Part shown: in pieces, positions 1-8,765 of the stretch | Layout: each line of letters begins with the position of its first letter | How positions within the stretch are numbered: position 1 is the first letter of the stretch | Assembly: GCF_022836495.1 (NCBI RefSeq) | Contig: NZ_BQXM01000025.1 | Coordinates: 1-64,000 of the forward strand | Length of the DNA stretch: 64,000 nucleotides | Direction of reading: 5' to 3' | Origin: Desulforhabdus sp. TSK | GTDB taxonomy: Bacteria; Desulfobacterota; Syntrophobacteria; Syntrophobacterales; Syntrophobacteraceae | Made by a program: the position numbers and the translations under genes | The notes under the pieces: model-generated | What the model was told of the DNA's origin: nothing | Database searches by the model: none | What the model saw: the letters and a program-made list of their open reading frames with translations, nothing else

Positions 1-1
1 C

Positions 2-94
2 TCAGCCTATCTCTCCTTTAGTTTACTACAGGAGGCCATTGATCACATATTGAAGAACTTTGGAACGAAATACACAATCAACTTCTCCACCTAG
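2..94 (+). CDS. C-terminal end of a transposase, cut by window start
   Basis: An open frame enters from the left edge and encodes 30 residues ending in KYTINFST before a TAG at 92-94. A short tail of this kind, with a helix followed by a YxINFS end, resembles the C-terminus of IS630-like transposases. The assignment rests on a short stretch only, because the DDE catalytic core lies outside the window. No terminal inverted repeat could be identified between the stop and the SEC-C gene at 298. Confidence 0.4.
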   Translation, partial: SAYLSFSLLQEAIDHILKNFGTKYTINFST

Positions 95-297
95 AATGTT
101 GTGAAACTTTTGCTTGGGTACTTAAGTATTCAAAAAATCTTCGCCTTTCCACTCCGTCGACCTCACTGCCTCGGCAGCAATCACAACTATTATATCGCCC
201 AGTCGGACATATTCCAGAAGCTGATTCCGGGCCGGGCGATCCATCCTTGGCCCGGTCATCTTTATGGTGAAGCTTCACCGATGATCATCCACCGCCG

Positions 298-1728
298 TCA
301 AAAAGGAAACCTTTCAAATGCTCTGGCCGACACCTCTGTTCTCAGCAGACCGGGTAAAACCTGTTTGTGGAGCTCGAGGCACCATTGTTGAATCCCCGCT
401 CTCCGTTCCTCCGTGATGCATTGTGTCGTTTCAAGGTATTCAGCAAACCAGTAGATGGAATTCAGGGAAACGAGGGCAGCAGTGCTGTCCAGGAAGATGA
501 AAGATTTGCAGGTTCTTGCAATCGTTGTTTCGATCTTGTTTTTGGTGAAAACAAACGTTTCCCTGGGCAGCTTTCCTTCCGGGATGGCATGAATGAGGTA
601 CCTCAAGAGCAGCTTCCTGTGGAATTCTGCCGCCAGCCAATCTTTCTCTTTATGCTCATGGAGGAATCCCATGAAGTTGAGGCTGACTTGGTAGTATCGC
701 ACGAACACCTGCTCCCTCGTCTTGCAGTCATCTATGTTCCAACTGGTTCGGCTGTTCAGAATGAGCTCGAAATGTTGCCTCAGGAAATCGGGCTGATAGA
801 GCTCGTCTTTGAGAAGGATCCTGATGGTCTTCAGTTTTGCAGCCAGGTCCTCCAGGTCGGTATGAGTGAAATCAGGCCTGAGGAAAGGAGCCATGTATGC
901 CGCCACCAGGATCTCGAGGAGCTCCTCTCCTCCAAAGATTCCGGGTGATGTGTAAACACTGTAATAAACGTCCTGGACCAAATCGGTGACCATTTCCCGG
1001 CAATTGTTCGCCATCATGAGCTCAATGGTTTTGAAGAGGTTGTCCGGATCGTGCTCGGGATACTCCTTGAAGAAGTTCAGGAAGTTCGCTGCCTCGTCTT
1101 TGCGGCCGATGGTGATCTTATGAGCGATGATGTCACGGTCGTAGTAACCGAAGCTCCTGATATACGCGTCGGTGAACCGGCTCCGCATTTTCAACAGGAG
1201 ATCGATATAGTCCGCGTGCCTGCCTTCCCTGAGATATTTGCCGCCCAGCTCGAACAGCACCTCCGTGTGTAATTCAAGATTTGGTACCAGTTTGGGATGG
1301 TCCCGCAGAAAATCCTCAAGATGTTGCCTGATCTCCTCGACCCCGCTCATCTTCTTATACTCTTCCCACCACCGGTCGACGATTTCCTGTTCTGCATCGC
1401 TGATGGGAGGACTCTCCTTCGACACGGTTTTGCGCAGTCGGATCACCGATCTCGAATCCTCGAAGGTCTCATCCCCTACCTCGTCATCAACCATCTCGTC
1501 TAAAGTCTCATCATAGGACTCCTCTTCGGAATCCTCCTCGAGCTCCTCCTCTTCCTCATCGACGAAGAGCTCTTCGTCCTCTTCGGCCACTTTAGTGGCC
1601 AGGAGCGCTCTCCTCTCTCGATCCTCCATGGCGGATCGTCTTGCTTCCTCCTCTTTTGCGAGGCAACATTTCTTGTACTTCTTGCCGCTCCCGCAAGGGC
1701 AGGGGGCATTTCTTCCTATTTTCGCCAT
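298..1728 (-). CDS. SEC-C motif zinc-binding protein
   Basis: This is a 476-residue protein. It opens with a SEC-C zinc motif (residues 10-22, CPCGSGKKYKKCC), the short metal-binding module also found at the C-terminus of SecA. A basic stretch follows, then a very acidic low-complexity segment at about residues 45-95, and then a long helical region with no recognised domain. It starts at the ATG at 1728, preceded by a GGATGGGAG ribosome-binding site, which places the zinc motif at the extreme N-terminus as usual for stand-alone SEC-C proteins. It lies downstream of the helicase gene on the same strand with a 234-bp gap. The zinc motif is certain. The biological role is unknown and a SecA-like function should not be assumed. 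Confidence 0.8.
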   Translation of the reverse strand: MAKIGRNAPCPCGSGKKYKKCCLAKEEEARRSAMEDRERRALLATKVAEEDEELFVDEEEEELEEDSEEESYDETLDEMVDDEVGDETFEDSRSVIRLRKTVSKESPPISDAEQEIVDRWWEEYKKMSGVEEIRQHLEDFLRDHPKLVPNLELHTEVLFELGGKYLREGRHADYIDLLLKMRSRFTDAYIRSFGYYDRDIIAHKITIGRKDEAANFLNFFKEYPEHDPDNLFKTIELMMANNCREMVTDLVQDVYYSVYTSPGIFGGEELLEILVAAYMAPFLRPDFTHTDLEDLAAKLKTIRILLKDELYQPDFLRQHFELILNSRTSWNIDDCKTREQVFVRYYQVSLNFMGFLHEHKEKDWLAAEFHRKLLLRYLIHAIPEGKLPRETFVFTKNKIETTIARTCKSFIFLDSTAALVSLNSIYWFAEYLETTQCITEERRAGIQQWCLELHKQVLPGLLRTEVSARAFERFPF

Positions 1729-1962
1729 ACTCCCATCCTCTCCTCATCAGGAGACCGTTGTCGGGTCCCTCTCAAAAATCCTGCTGCACGTACAGTCCAA
1801 ATCGCCTCAGTTTCGCCTGCGAAAAGAAAGCCCTTCCATCAAGGACCAAGTCGTGACACATCTCGGAGGCTGTCTGAAAATTCCCTCCTTGGGGGCAATC
1901 GAAGCCGGTTTGACTCCCGAGCAGATGAATTTTTAAACAGCCTCTCAAGCGCCATTCCGGCA

Positions 1963-4461
1963 TCAGGCAGGAAGCTCTTTTGTGGCGTTCCCGGTTGCCA
2001 GATAGTTCCGGTGTGCCTGGACCAGCCTGATTTCACCGTATGAATAACTATCGCCCAGGCTTTGCTTGATTTCCCCCAGCGGCTTGTCCTTCATTTCCAT
2101 CAGCCTCTGATCGATGGCTTTGAGCTTTTCCTCGGGGATCAACTTTCCGACATCGAGCCGGCCGGTTTCCACGAAGCAGGTCAGATGGCCCTCTATGGTG
2201 GAATGGGCGAGACCCCGCTCCCGGGCCACCTGAGCAACGGTCAATCCCTTGCTGAACAACTCGTAGGTAATCTGCCTTGTATCTTTTGCGGCAGTCTTCC
2301 CTCCCGTGGCAGGGGGCTTGGGGGCGGCCGTCGTCGATCGAACGGGTCCGCTGATTCCGTGCTTCTGCCGATAGGCGGAAACCAGGGCCAGCAGCTCCTG
2401 CCCGTATTTCTCGCAGAGGCGCTTTCCGATCCCCCTGATGCTCATGAGGGCCGCAGGACTGTCGGGCAGAGTTGCCGCGATCTGCATCAACACGCTCTGG
2501 TGCAAAATCTGGTAGTGGGGGAGACCGGCTTCCCCGGCCTTGGCGGCGCGCCAATCCTTCAGTGCCTGGAGGAGCTCCGGGGCGCCGATTTCAGAGACGT
2601 CAGTGTCGGCAGTCCTGTTTTTTGTCTCTCTGGCCGTCGTCAGGTCGATTTCGGCGGATGACAGGGCGCGCAGGTAGCGGGCAGGAGAAAAGCCGGGCTT
2701 ACAGCTCCGCGCAGCCGCAAGCTTCACTGCCGTCTCTTTCTTGAGCTCGTCCAGGGCGACCCTGGCGATCTTTGCAATTTCCTTGTTGTCCGTGTCGATT
2801 CGCAGGGCCGCGAGCCGGTCCCCCAGAATCGAGTTGAGCTTCTCCTCGAAATAGACCCCGGCCCTGGTGGTGCGGTCGAGGACCGCCGGGTCCGCTTCCG
2901 GCGGCTTGTCGTCCGCGAAAAGCCCGGTCAATTGCCTGTGGAACTTTTCGCTGACGACGAAGATCTCCGCTCTTGCCCGGTCCTCCATCTCCTGGAGGTC
3001 CCCTGCGCCCGACAGGCTGACAGTCCTGGCATTGGCCCGGAGCACTCGAATGAACCGTCCCAGCAGCCCGCGCAGCTGGGAAAAGTCGAAGCATTCGGTG
3101 AGCAGCCGCTGCTGATAGAGGATCTTGGCGGCTTGGAGCTTCTCCACCGAAGGTGGGGTCTCGGATGTTTGCGCAATAAACTGGGACACGGCTCCATCGG
3201 TCTTGATGGCGTGGCCCGGAATGGGCGAGCTCAGCACCAGGCCTTCGAAGGTCTTGCAGCGGCTCAAGGCAACGTAAACCTGCCCGTGGGCAAAGGCAGC
3301 CCCGGCGTCGATGACGGCCCGGTCGAATGTCAGCCCCTGGCTTTTATGAATGGTGATGGCCCAGGCCAGCTTGAGGGGAAGCTGCACGAAGCTGCCGACC
3401 TTGTCCTCGGTGATTTCCGCTGTCGCGGGATCGATCCGGTATTTGATGTTTTCCCAGATTGCCGGCTCCACCGTGATCTCCCCCTCATCGCCGGGGCACT
3501 TCACCGAAACCGACTGGTCAGTCATCCGGGTGATCTTTCCGATCTTGCCGTTGAAATAGAGCTTCCCCGGCGAGGGATCGTTCTTCACGAACATCACCTG
3601 GGCGCCCTTTTTGAGGGTGAGCTCCAGGGACGTCGGATACGAATACTCCGGAAAATCCCCCTCGACCTCGGCACGAAAGCTCCGCGGTTTCTCAGGCAGA
3701 GCCTTCAGCCTGGATTCGTTGATGGCATCGGCGCTCCGGTTGTGGGTGCTCAACGTGATAGTGCCGTCGTTTTCACCGGGTCTGAAATTCTTACGGTAGC
3801 GGCTGTTGAGCTCATGAAGCGAAGCCTGGTCGAGCTGATTGTCGCGCACCCGGTTCAGGAGGTCGATGAAGCGCCCGTCCGACTGGCGGTAGATGTGCTT
3901 CAGCTCGATCACCACCAGGTCCGAAAGGCTGAGGGCGCGGCAGCCGAAGAAGTACATGGAATCATAGAAGTCCCGCAGGATGGCCCGGTCGTCCTCCTTG
4001 ACGACGGGGGAAAGCTGCTGCAGGTCTCCGATCATGAGCAGCTGGACCCCGCCGAAGGGCAGATCGTTGCGGCGGTAGTGCCTCAGGACACTGTCGACCC
4101 CGTCGAGCAAATCCGCCCGCACCATGCTGATCTCATCGATGACCAGCAGGTCCAGGCTCCTTACAATATTGATTTTCTCTTTGCTGAACCTGTGCTGGTT
4201 GTGGCGGCCGTAGTCTTCGCTCCCCGGCACGAATGGACCGAAAGGCAACTGGAAAAATGAATGCAGGGTGACCCCGCCGGCGTTGATGGCCGCCACACCG
4301 GTCGGAGCGGTGACGATCATGCGCTTGTGGGTATTCTTTTTCATGTTGTGAAGAAACGTGGTTTTGCCGGTGCCTGCCTTGCCGGTCAGGAAGATGTTCC
4401 GGTCGGTGTACTCCACAAAATCGTGGGCCAGTTGAAGCTCAGGGTTGGGGGGAATGTTCAT
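1963..4461 (-). CDS. PIF1/RecD-like superfamily 1 helicase with HRDC and C-terminal HTH domain
   Basis: This 832-residue helicase has Walker A GKAGTGKT at residues 27-34, the motif TAPTGVAA at 51-58 and Walker B VIDEIS at 107-112. Further on are the GDLQQLSP motif III and the C-terminal motifs TIHKSQGLTFD and YVALSR, which define the PIF1/RecD-type SF1B family. The second half carries an HRDC-like helical domain (around SIRGIGKRLCEKYG) and a C-terminal winged/HTH region (GLTVAQVARERGLAHSTIEGH), as in the helicase C-terminal domains of RecQ-associated proteins. It presumably unwinds DNA or RNA-DNA structures during repair. The ATG at 4461 places Walker A close to the N-terminus, which is normal for the family. 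The upstream toxin-like gene is separated by 88 bp. Confidence 0.9.
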   Translation of the reverse strand: MNIPPNPELQLAHDFVEYTDRNIFLTGKAGTGKTTFLHNMKKNTHKRMIVTAPTGVAAINAGGVTLHSFFQLPFGPFVPGSEDYGRHNQHRFSKEKINIVRSLDLLVIDEISMVRADLLDGVDSVLRHYRRNDLPFGGVQLLMIGDLQQLSPVVKEDDRAILRDFYDSMYFFGCRALSLSDLVVIELKHIYRQSDGRFIDLLNRVRDNQLDQASLHELNSRYRKNFRPGENDGTITLSTHNRSADAINESRLKALPEKPRSFRAEVEGDFPEYSYPTSLELTLKKGAQVMFVKNDPSPGKLYFNGKIGKITRMTDQSVSVKCPGDEGEITVEPAIWENIKYRIDPATAEITEDKVGSFVQLPLKLAWAITIHKSQGLTFDRAVIDAGAAFAHGQVYVALSRCKTFEGLVLSSPIPGHAIKTDGAVSQFIAQTSETPPSVEKLQAAKILYQQRLLTECFDFSQLRGLLGRFIRVLRANARTVSLSGAGDLQEMEDRARAEIFVVSEKFHRQLTGLFADDKPPEADPAVLDRTTRAGVYFEEKLNSILGDRLAALRIDTDNKEIAKIARVALDELKKETAVKLAAARSCKPGFSPARYLRALSSAEIDLTTARETKNRTADTDVSEIGAPELLQALKDWRAAKAGEAGLPHYQILHQSVLMQIAATLPDSPAALMSIRGIGKRLCEKYGQELLALVSAYRQKHGISGPVRSTTAAPKPPATGGKTAAKDTRQITYELFSKGLTVAQVARERGLAHSTIEGHLTCFVETGRLDVGKLIPEEKLKAIDQRLMEMKDKPLGEIKQSLGDSYSYGEIRLVQAHRNYLATGNATKELPA

Positions 4462-4549
4462 GGTGCCGGCTCGTCCAGGTCCTCGGTATATCGCTCAGCG
4501 TCCCGGTTCGTCAAAGTTTGCTCATCACACCCGGAGCAATCGTACGCTG

Positions 4550-4858
4550 CTAACGGTACGCTGAATCATGATCCGGGTGAAGCGACAAAAATCGCATAAA
4601 TTGCCCTTCGCTGTAGACCAGCGCCCGAAATTTGTCGCTCACGCGAACAGTGTAAAGGCGAGTGCCGTTTGGTCCCTTTTTGGATTGGACAAGCTCCCAG
4701 TGCAGGCCCGTGTCTCTGTAAGCTTCGGCCCAGGCAAGTTTTTTGATCTTGCGAAGCGTCGCAAGGACTCGGCCCGCCTCATCCCTTTCAAGGCTGAGGA
4801 GATCGTCCTGGAATATGGGGTTGTTTAGATCGAGCAGCACATTATGAGATTCGCCCAC
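4550..4858 (-). CDS. Putative RelE/HigB-like toxin of a toxin-antitoxin pair
   Basis: This 102-residue protein contains the segment LRKIKKLAWAEAYRDTGLHWELVQ, a central TRLYTVRVSDKFRALVY strand region and the ending LSLHPDHDSAY. The general build (two helices, then a basic beta-sheet, then a short conserved end) fits small RelE/ParE-fold toxins that cleave mRNA at the ribosome. It overlaps by 17 bp the end of an AbrB-like gene just upstream, an arrangement typical of antitoxin-then-toxin operons. The toxin assignment is inferred from size, basic sheet and context; no catalytic residues can be assigned with certainty. Confidence 0.55.
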   Translation of the reverse strand: MGESHNVLLDLNNPIFQDDLLSLERDEAGRVLATLRKIKKLAWAEAYRDTGLHWELVQSKKGPNGTRLYTVRVSDKFRALVYSEGQFMRFLSLHPDHDSAYR

Positions 4859-5102
4859 TCAACGTCTCCAAATCGGTTTCCTTCGGCGGGTTTTCCCTGG
4901 CCCAGGAAATGGCTTGATCGATCCGTGTTTTCTTAGGCTCGGCGTGAATCCAAAGCTCGCTATCCGGAATGACTTTAGCGATCTTGAGAAGCCACACCCC
5001 TTCCTCGACCTGCTCCATGAGCACAGTCTGTCCGGCATATTGCTTTCCAAGGGAGATCTGGCCGCTTGCTCCGACGACCTTTACAGCTTGGCTATGTCTC
5101 AT
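4842..5102 (-). CDS. AbrB/SpoVT-like swapped-hairpin antitoxin-like protein
   Basis: This 86-residue protein has an N-terminal half (VKVVGASGQISLGKQYAGQT, then VLMEQVEEGVWLLKIAKVIPD) that matches the AbrB/MazE swapped-hairpin DNA-binding fold, where 'G-x-I-x-L-P/G-K-x-x-A/G' is the core. The C-terminal half is predicted helical and would wrap the toxin in a TA complex. The gene is first of a two-gene unit and overlaps the following toxin-like gene. The ATG at 5102 follows GGAGGTTGACAA on the coding strand. Such antitoxins usually autoregulate their promoter, which would lie in the 254-bp gap up to 5356. Confidence 0.6.
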   Translation of the reverse strand: MRHSQAVKVVGASGQISLGKQYAGQTVLMEQVEEGVWLLKIAKVIPDSELWIHAEPKKTRIDQAISWARENPPKETDLETLSGRIS

Positions 5103-5356
5103 TTGTCAACCTCCTCCATTTGTTCATGTAATTGTGCCGCACAATAACAGGAATACATGAAGACTTCAATGGTTAGCAGCCGTGAAGTGCTCCGAGGATA
5201 GAGGATACAGGGGAGCTCTTCGGGGTGGACTGGCTGGAGCATCGAGAGGGACGCCCATGAAATAATGCGTTTATGTCACCACAGGGTAGCCGCCGCCTTG
5301 CAAGGGGGCAAGGGACGTCCTAAGTTTGCTTAAAAACCTTAAAGAAGGAGTCTACC

Positions 5357-6130
5357 ATGAAATATTCAATTCCACTGGCAATGATTCTTCTGGCCGCCGT
5401 CAACGCGCATGGGGCCATCCATACGGAATGGGTGCAGTACCGTCATGGAGAAACACTCCTGGAGGGTTACCTGGCCTATGATGATGCTGTCAAAGGGCCG
5501 CGCCCGGGTGTGCTCGTGGTCCATGAATGGATGGGACTCGAGGATTATGCCATGAAGCGGGCCGAGCAGCTGGCGGGGATGGGATATGTGGCCTTCGCCC
5601 TGGATATGTATGGCAAGGGTGTGCGGGCAAAAACGCCCGAGGAGGCTGCCAAGCTGTCAGGAATCTACAAGGGAGACCGCCCCCTCATGCGAGCCAGGGC
5701 CCAGGCGGGCCTGGATGAGCTCCGGAAGCAGCCCCTTGTCGATCCTTCACGCATCGCCGCCATCGGCTACTGCTTCGGGGGGACGACCGTGCTCGAGCTG
5801 GCCCGCAGCGGCGCTCCCGTGGCCGGAGTTGTGAGCTTCCACGGGGGCCTGGGTACGCCTGAGCCTGCCGATGCGAAAAACATCAAGGGTAAGGTCCTGG
5901 TGCTGCACGGCGCCGACGACCCCCATGTGCCGTCCGCAGAAGTAGCCGCGTTTCAAGATGAAATGCGCAAAGCTGCCGTGGACTGGCAGATGATCTACTA
6001 TGGCGGCGCCGTACACAGCTTCACCAACCCTGGCTCCGGCACGGATGCTTCCACCGGCGTGGCCTACAATGAAAAGGCCGACAAGCGCTCCTGGGAGGCC
6101 ATGAAAGCCTTCTTCAAAGAGCTCTTCTGA
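5357..6130 (+). CDS. Secreted dienelactone hydrolase-family protein
   Basis: This 257-residue alpha/beta hydrolase begins with a Sec signal peptide (residues 1-19, hydrophobic core IPLAMILLAAV, cleavage near NAHGA). The catalytic triad typical of dienelactone hydrolases is visible: nucleophile Cys139 in GYCFGG, acid Asp in GADDPH (187-188), and His220 in GAVHSF. Dienelactone hydrolases open lactone or ester rings. The signal peptide implies action in the periplasm, and the natural substrate is not evident. AAGAAGGAG precedes the ATG by about 8 bases. It stands alone: an inverted repeat follows and the next gene is convergent. Confidence 0.85.
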   Translation: MKYSIPLAMILLAAVNAHGAIHTEWVQYRHGETLLEGYLAYDDAVKGPRPGVLVVHEWMGLEDYAMKRAEQLAGMGYVAFALDMYGKGVRAKTPEEAAKLSGIYKGDRPLMRARAQAGLDELRKQPLVDPSRIAAIGYCFGGTTVLELARSGAPVAGVVSFHGGLGTPEPADAKNIKGKVLVLHGADDPHVPSAEVAAFQDEMRKAAVDWQMIYYGGAVHSFTNPGSGTDASTGVAYNEKADKRSWEAMKAFFKELF

Positions 6131-6140
6131 TATGCCCGGC

Positions 6141-6212
6141 GCGTAGGGTGGGCTTTGCCCACCATTCTGCGCCGAAAGCATCGGTTGGTGGGCAAAAGCC
6201 CACACCCTACGC
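6141..6212. repeat. Inverted repeat of the GTAGGGTGGGC type
   Basis: The arms start with GCGTAGGGTGGGCTTTGCCC and end with its near-exact complement at 6189-6212. The left arm itself contains the smaller palindrome GGTGGGCTTTGCCCACC. It lies between the convergent DLH and pxpA genes, where it could act as a bidirectional transcription stop. A related, shorter palindrome (GTAGGGTGC arms) occurs at 29479-29529. Confidence 0.8.
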
Positions 6213-6274
6213 GGGAGAGCAATGTCTCGTTGTCGTACCCATTTGACCGGCGAGTCGGGAAGACGTTGTTGATT

Positions 6275-7036
6275 TCACCAGTCTCCGGGCGGTGCAACCC
6301 GGATTCCTGCATCTTCCAGTGCTTCGCGAATGGCTTTGGCCAACATCCAGGCTCCGGGAGTATCTCCATGGACACAGAGGGTGTCCGCCCGAAGCCGGAT
6401 CTCGTCCCCGTTCACCGCAGTGAGCCGACCATGACGGATGAGCTTCACGACCCGCCTGCGCACCGTGTCCGGGTCATGGAGGACGGAGCCCTCCATGCTG
6501 CGGGGGGCCAGCTGCCCGTCCGGAAGGTAAGCCCGGTCCGGGAAGACCTCCTGGACCACCCGCAGGCCGGAGGCCTCAGCCATTTCAGCACAGATGGAAC
6601 CGGAAAGAGTAAAAAGAAACAGCTCCGGATCAAAGGACTTCACAGCCTCGATGACCTCCTGGGCCGCCGCTTCGTCTCCTACGGCATGGTTGTAGAGCGC
6701 TCCATGGGGCTTCACGTGCCGTAATTGGACCCCGGCCGCTCGCGTGAAAGCGCTGAGGGCTCCCATCTGGTAGAGCAGGTAACCCTTGATTTCTCCCGGA
6801 AAGGTCTGGAGCCTGCGGCGGCCGTAGCCCATCAGGTCGGGATAGCCCGGGTGAGCGCCGACGCTGACACCATGTGCTTCCGCCAGGGAGACGGTCCGCG
6901 CCATCACGAGGGGGTCCCCTGCATGGTAGCCGCATGCGATGTTGGCCGAGGTGATGAAGGGAATGATCTTTTCGTCTTCCCCGATGGAATAGGAGCCGAA
7001 GCTTTCGCCCATATCGCAATTGATGTCGACAGGCAT
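6275..7036 (-). CDS. pxpA: 5-oxoprolinase subunit PxpA (LamB/YcsF family)
   Basis: This 253-residue protein has the hallmark LamB/YcsF N-terminus (DINCDMGESFG), the conserved ANIACGYHAGD segment at about 32-42, GAHPGYPD and VKPHGALYN. It is the deoxyribonuclease-like subunit of the bacterial ATP-dependent 5-oxoprolinase PxpABC, which opens 5-oxoproline (a spontaneous glutamine/glutamate product) to glutamate in the cytoplasm. It is the last gene of the minus-strand run pxpB-pxpC-pxpA and starts 10 bp after pxpC ends. The complete set supports the function strongly. Confidence 0.93.
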   Translation of the reverse strand: MPVDINCDMGESFGSYSIGEDEKIIPFITSANIACGYHAGDPLVMARTVSLAEAHGVSVGAHPGYPDLMGYGRRRLQTFPGEIKGYLLYQMGALSAFTRAAGVQLRHVKPHGALYNHAVGDEAAAQEVIEAVKSFDPELFLFTLSGSICAEMAEASGLRVVQEVFPDRAYLPDGQLAPRSMEGSVLHDPDTVRRRVVKLIRHGRLTAVNGDEIRLRADTLCVHGDTPGAWMLAKAIREALEDAGIRVAPPGDW

Positions 7037-7046
7037 GGTGTCCGTG

Positions 7047-8003
7047 TCACTCCCACCGGAGTCCGGTCTGAGCGGCGTACCGCCGCAGTCCGTATTCCTT
7101 CTTGATGTAGATTTCCCGCGCCTTGATGAGGTTCACCGGGGAGAAGCGGACTTCCGCTTCCGGCAGTGCCTGGGCGATGAGGGGAATGTCGGCGGAAACC
7201 ACCGTTCCTGCTTTCACATAGCCTCCCGTGGTGGGGCGATCCGCCAGCAGGATCATGGGCTGGCCGTTGCCCGGCACCTGGACGGCTCCCAGGGCGATGC
7301 CGTCGGAAATGATGTCCGGCCCTGTTCGGTGGGTGATCCTGGGGCCTTTGAGGGCGCAGCCCATGCGGTCCATGCGGTCCGTCAGCCTGTAGGTTCCGGT
7401 GGTGAAGGCATGGACGCCTTCATCGCTCAGTTCCTCGTCCTGGGGACCCGGCACGAACCTCAGGATGAGGTGCTGTGAATAGGCCGGAATGAGGTTCCAG
7501 GGGTGGTTGCGGATGAGCTTCCCCTTTCGTTTTCCCGTGAAGATGCGATCCCCGCTCCGCAGCGCCCTTCCACCGAAGCCCCCGAAACGGCCGCGCAGGT
7601 AAGTCGATTTGCTGCCGAGAACGAGGGGCACATCCACTCCTCCAGCCAGGCACAGATAATCCCGCACCCCCTTGCAAGAACGCTCCACGGTAAGACGGTC
7701 TCCATGGACTGCCTGAAGCGCCGACCACGACGGAATGGGCTCGCCGTTCAGCTTGGCGGATTCACCGGGGCCGGTCACGCAAAAGGCCATATTGCCCAGG
7801 AAGACCCCCTCAAAACCTCCCAGGGTGATCTCGATGCAGGCTTCGTGGGGAGGGTTTCCCACGAGGGAATTGCCGATGGTCAGCGCGCAGGGGTCCATGG
7901 CCCCGGAAACCGGGACTCCCATGTGCTGATATCCCAGGCGCCCCCTGTCCTGGATCGTGGCCAGAGGACCGCCGTGAATGATTTCAAGAATGGCTGTATT
8001 CAT
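7047..8003 (-). CDS. pxpC: 5-oxoprolinase subunit PxpC (KipA/biotin-dependent carboxyltransferase-like)
   Basis: This 318-residue protein begins NTAILEIIHGGPLATIQDRGR and carries GYQHMGVPVSGAMDP, the signature of the KipA/AHS2 family. The family shares the cyclophilin-like fold of urea amidolyase and forms the hydrolase complex with PxpB. The end ILLADRPTTGGYVK is also family-typical. The ATG at 8003 is preferred to the GTG at 8009; either start overlaps the end of pxpB, indicating translational coupling. Older names such as 'biotin-dependent carboxyltransferase' are misleading when pxpA and pxpB are adjacent. Confidence 0.92.
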   Translation of the reverse strand: MNTAILEIIHGGPLATIQDRGRLGYQHMGVPVSGAMDPCALTIGNSLVGNPPHEACIEITLGGFEGVFLGNMAFCVTGPGESAKLNGEPIPSWSALQAVHGDRLTVERSCKGVRDYLCLAGGVDVPLVLGSKSTYLRGRFGGFGGRALRSGDRIFTGKRKGKLIRNHPWNLIPAYSQHLILRFVPGPQDEELSDEGVHAFTTGTYRLTDRMDRMGCALKGPRITHRTGPDIISDGIALGAVQVPGNGQPMILLADRPTTGGYVKAGTVVSADIPLIAQALPEAEVRFSPVNLIKAREIYIKKEYGLRRYAAQTGLRWE

Positions 8004-8682
8004 CTGCACTTATCGGTATGAATTTTATGGACATTCCTGCTTCCAGGAGGAAGGGGGCGGGGCGTGCCGAGTCGAAGAGCTTCAATGGTGTTCGCCCGAT
8101 GAGCTGCCATCCTCCCGGACTCTCAATGGAATAGATCCCCGTCTGCTGGTCGGCGATCCCGACACTGCCCGCCGGCACCCGAATGCGGGGCGTCGTTTTC
8201 CTCGGTATGAACAGCCGGGGGTCCAGGCCTCCCAGGTAAGCGAAGCCCGGTGTGAAGCCGATCATGTAGACATGATAGAGGGGCGCGGAGTGCAGGGCGA
8301 CGACCTCTTCCACCGTCAGGCCGTGTGCGGACGCCGCCTCTTCCATATCCGGACCGTATTCCCCCCCGTAACACACGGGAATGCTCATGACTCGCTCGTC
8401 TTTCAGGGGGCCTTCCGGCTCCTGAAGAAGCTTTTCAATCTCCAGGATGAGCTGCTCGTAAGAGCTTTCCCATGGGTCGTATTGGACAAAAAGAGATCGA
8501 TACGTCGGGTTGAAGGAGAGAACCCCCGGGAGCCTGGCTTCCGTCAGTTTACGGCACAGGGCGTGCACCCTCCGGTTGACTTCCAGGTCGATGATGTTCC
8601 CGAATTCTATACTGACAGCCGTTTCACCGCAGGGAAGGAAGCGCGGCCGGCCAGGTGTGGGGCTATTCTTTTCTGCATCCAC
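7984..8682 (-). CDS. pxpB: 5-oxoprolinase subunit PxpB (KipI family)
   Basis: This KipI/AHS1-family protein carries PRFLPCGETAVSIEFGN near its start, IPVCYGGEYGPDM, and YMIGFTPGFAYLGGLDPRL with PRKTTPRIRVPAGSVGIA, all strongly conserved in the family. With PxpC it forms the 5-oxoproline-hydrolysing core. The frame is open back to an ATG at 8775, but the 31 extra residues are a read-through of a dispersed palindromic repeat (they spell VIPAEAGIQ). The homologous region begins just before PRFLP, so the GTG at 8682, with CAGGAA about 9 bases upstream, is taken as the start. A TTG at 8685 is an alternative. Confidence 0.9.
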   Translation of the reverse strand: MDAEKNSPTPGRPRFLPCGETAVSIEFGNIIDLEVNRRVHALCRKLTEARLPGVLSFNPTYRSLFVQYDPWESSYEQLILEIEKLLQEPEGPLKDERVMSIPVCYGGEYGPDMEEAASAHGLTVEEVVALHSAPLYHVYMIGFTPGFAYLGGLDPRLFIPRKTTPRIRVPAGSVGIADQQTGIYSIESPGGWQLIGRTPLKLFDSARPAPFLLEAGMSIKFIPISADEYSHS

Positions 8683-8698
8683 CAAAGCATTTTCCTGG

Positions 8699-8718
8699 AT
8701 TCCAGCTTCAGCTGGAAT
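8699..8718. repeat. Dispersed repeat hairpin (ATTCCAGC arms)
   Basis: A perfect 8-bp stem (ATTCCAGC / GCTGGAAT) with a TTCA loop is followed by GACGA. It matches one hairpin arm of the 109-bp element at 55206-55314 in sequence layout (CTGGATTCC...GGAATGACGA). It sits between amrS and the likely pxpB start and is translatable in frame as VIPAEAGIQ, a frequent false N-terminal extension. Confidence 0.7.
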
Positions 8719-8765
8719 GACGAGCAAACGGATTTTTAAACAGTTACTTAGCCATGCCCCCCCTC

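Noticed and set aside
2932-4260. 442-codon open frame on the plus strand inside the helicase gene
   Set aside because: Lies antisense to a well-supported helicase, lacks family motifs and an RBS; a by-product of GC-rich codon use.
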